Assembly: GCA_002731665.1 (NCBI GenBank)
Contig: PCCJ01000020.1
Span: 1 to 7,746, forward strand
Source: Actinomycetota bacterium
Lineage (GTDB): Bacteria; Actinomycetota; Acidimicrobiia; Acidimicrobiales; Poriferisodaliceae
Reading direction: 5' to 3'
DNA length: 7,746 nucleotides
The notes under the pieces are model-generated. The model made no database searches, was not told the DNA's origin, and saw only the letters and a list, made by a program, of their open reading frames with translations. Both the position numbers and the translations under genes were made by a program. Below, one piece after another: positions 6,600 to 7,746 of the stretch (positions are counted from its first letter, which is position 1; every line of letters starts with the position of its first letter).

Positions 6600-6675
6600 C
6601 GTTTCCCCTGGATCAGTTAATTAGTTTGCCTAACTTTTGTTCGGCAGACTTCGTAATACATGTAAGGATAGAGGC
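6600..6675. promoter_or_regulatory. Divergent promoter region of rnhA and aceE with an imperfect palindrome
   Basis: This 76 nt gap must hold the aceE promoter and probably that of the RNase H gene. AAGGA at 6664-6668 is the aceE Shine-Dalgarno. TAATAC at 6654-6659 is a possible -10 box on the plus strand, without a clear -35. An inverted repeat AGTTA (6615-6619) and TAACT (6631-6635) encloses a nested TTAG/CTAA pair (6621-6624, 6630-6633). That core resembles half of a DtxR/IdeR-type box, but the match to the full consensus is only partial. Confidence 0.35.
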
Positions 6676-7746
6676 ATGTTGTTCGATGAGTTTCATGATC
6701 AAACACCGGATATCGATATTGAAGAAACGGAGGAATGGCTGCAATCATTTAGCTCAATAGTAGAGCAAAATGGGAAACACAGAGCTCGTTATATTATTCG
6801 CCGTCTTATGGCGAAAGCTCGTGAATTAGAAGTCGACTTCCCTGTAAGTGTTTCTTCGCCCTACATCAACACAATTGCGTCGAGCAACGAACCTTGGTTT
6901 CCAGGTAATGAGCATATCGAACGGCGACTGCGCGCCTATATCCGTTGGAATGCCGTAGCCATGGTCACACATGCCAACAAATGGGCAGATGGAATCGGTG
7001 GCCATCTAAGTACTTTTGCTAGTTCCGCTGCTCTCTACGATGTTGGCTTCAATCATTTCTGGAAGGGTAAAGAGGCTGGTTTACCTGGTGACCATATCTA
7101 TATTCAAGGACATGCGGCCCCAGGTATTTATGCTCGGTCGTATCTCGAGGGCAGGCTCAGCGATGAAGATCTTAACCACTTCAGACGCGAAATCGGGCGC
7201 GAAGGGCTCTCTTCATATCCGCATCCACGGTTAATGCCTAAGTTTTGGGAATACCCAACTGTGTCCATGGGGCTCGGTCCGATGAACGCTATCTATCACG
7301 CGCGTTTCAACCGCTATCTGCACCACCGACGAATTGATGATACTTCGGGTTCAAAAATATGGGCATTCGTAGGTGACGGTGAAACCGACGAACCTGAGAC
7401 TTTAGGAGCGCTAAACGTGGCCTCCCGAGAAAAACTAGACAATCTAATCTTTGTTATCAACTGTAATTTACAACGTCTCGACGGGCCGGTAAGAGGAAAC
7501 GGGAAAATAATCCAAGAGTTGGAGGCTCGCTTTCGAGGGTCAGGATGGAATGTTATTAAAGTTATTTGGGGCAGCCGCTGGGATGATTTACTGGCACGCG
7601 ACACCCATGGAGTTTTATTAAACAAAATGCTCTCGACAGTAGACGGCGAATACCAACGTTACTCGGTTGAAAGCGGAGCATTCATCAGAGAGCATTTCTT
7701 TGGACCAGACCCTCAGTTACGCCAGATCGTGGAACATCTTTCCGAT
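6676..7746 (+). CDS. aceE: Pyruvate dehydrogenase E1 component, homodimeric AceE type (partial, 3' end off the right edge)
   Basis: The 357 residues present are the N-terminal part of a protein normally about 890-920 residues long. AceE is the thiamine-diphosphate enzyme that decarboxylates pyruvate and acetylates the lipoyl arm of E2. Hallmarks shared with E. coli AceE are YINTI followed by [43 protein letters not shown] (H146), [17 protein letters not shown], the thiamine-diphosphate and Mg motif GDGETDEPE at 233-241 with N264 in [24 protein letters not shown], and REHFFGP. The motif spacing is normal and no residue is missing up to the edge. The ATG at 6676 has AAGGA 7 nt upstream. E2 and E3 lie about 2.8 kb away on the other strand, so the complex is encoded in two separate transcription units. 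Confidence 0.96.
   Translation, partial: MLFDEFHDQTPDIDIEETEEWLQSFSSIVEQNGKHRARYIIRRLMAKARELEVDFPVSVSSPYINTIASSNEPWFPGNEHIERRLRAYIRWNAVAMVTHANKWADGIGGHLSTFASSAALYDVGFNHFWKGKEAGLPGDHIYIQGHAAPGIYARSYLEGRLSDEDLNHFRREIGREGLSSYPHPRLMPKFWEYPTVSMGLGPMNAIYHARFNRYLHHRRIDDTSGSKIWAFVGDGETDEPETLGALNVASREKLDNLIFVINCNLQRLDGPVRGNGKIIQELEARFRGSGWNVIKVIWGSRWDDLLARDTHGVLLNKMLSTVDGEYQRYSVESGAFIREHFFGPDPQLRQIVEHLSD

Noticed and set aside
7314..7625. 103-residue minus-strand frame inside aceE
   Set aside because: It is antisense to the conserved thiamine-diphosphate region of aceE and shows no recognisable motif.

Overview
The window looks like a chromosomal segment of an actinobacterium, possibly a marine Acidimicrobiia-type lineage with moderate rather than high GC (judged by eye, not computed). 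The evidence is a homodimeric AceE-type pyruvate dehydrogenase E1, a single-lipoyl-domain E2 of the actinobacterial SucB/DlaT type next to lipB and lipA, a Septum_form-type lipoprotein, and a secreted thioredoxin resembling mycobacterial MPT53/DsbF. Codon use mixes A/T- and G/C-ending codons throughout, and GTG and TTG starts are likely for two genes. I saw no tRNA, rRNA, CRISPR array, insertion sequence or phage gene.

Layout. Positions 1-3998 are a minus-strand cluster read leftwards: a 29-residue membrane peptide (new call, 3909-3998), lpd (E3), an E2 acyltransferase, and one reading frame joining LipB to LipA that runs off the left edge. Genes are tightly packed: lpd and E2 overlap by 8 nt, and the E2 stop codon abuts the LipB ATG (TAGATG). 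Positions 4040-5535 are a plus-strand group: a secreted TlpA/MPT53-like thioredoxin with an in-frame UGA in place of the first active-site cysteine, a SRPBCC protein, and a four-cysteine lipoprotein. Positions 5538-6599 are a minus-strand RNase HI fused to a C-terminal SLOG-like nucleotide-binding domain. At 6676 the aceE gene starts on the plus strand and runs off the right edge.

How it fits together. AceE (E1), E2 and Lpd (E3) would form a pyruvate dehydrogenase complex. The LipB-LipA polypeptide would transfer octanoate to the E2 lipoyl lysine and insert the two sulfurs. The middle block looks like an envelope module.

The three most notable items are: (1) a predicted selenoprotein with a UxxC site, supported by a SECIS-like hairpin 18 nt after the UGA whose GGUC loop matches the core of the E. 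coli fdhF SECIS loop; (2) the LipB-LipA fusion, open for 380 codons with both active sites intact; (3) the RNase HI-SLOG fusion. All assignments come from reading motifs; no database search was run.
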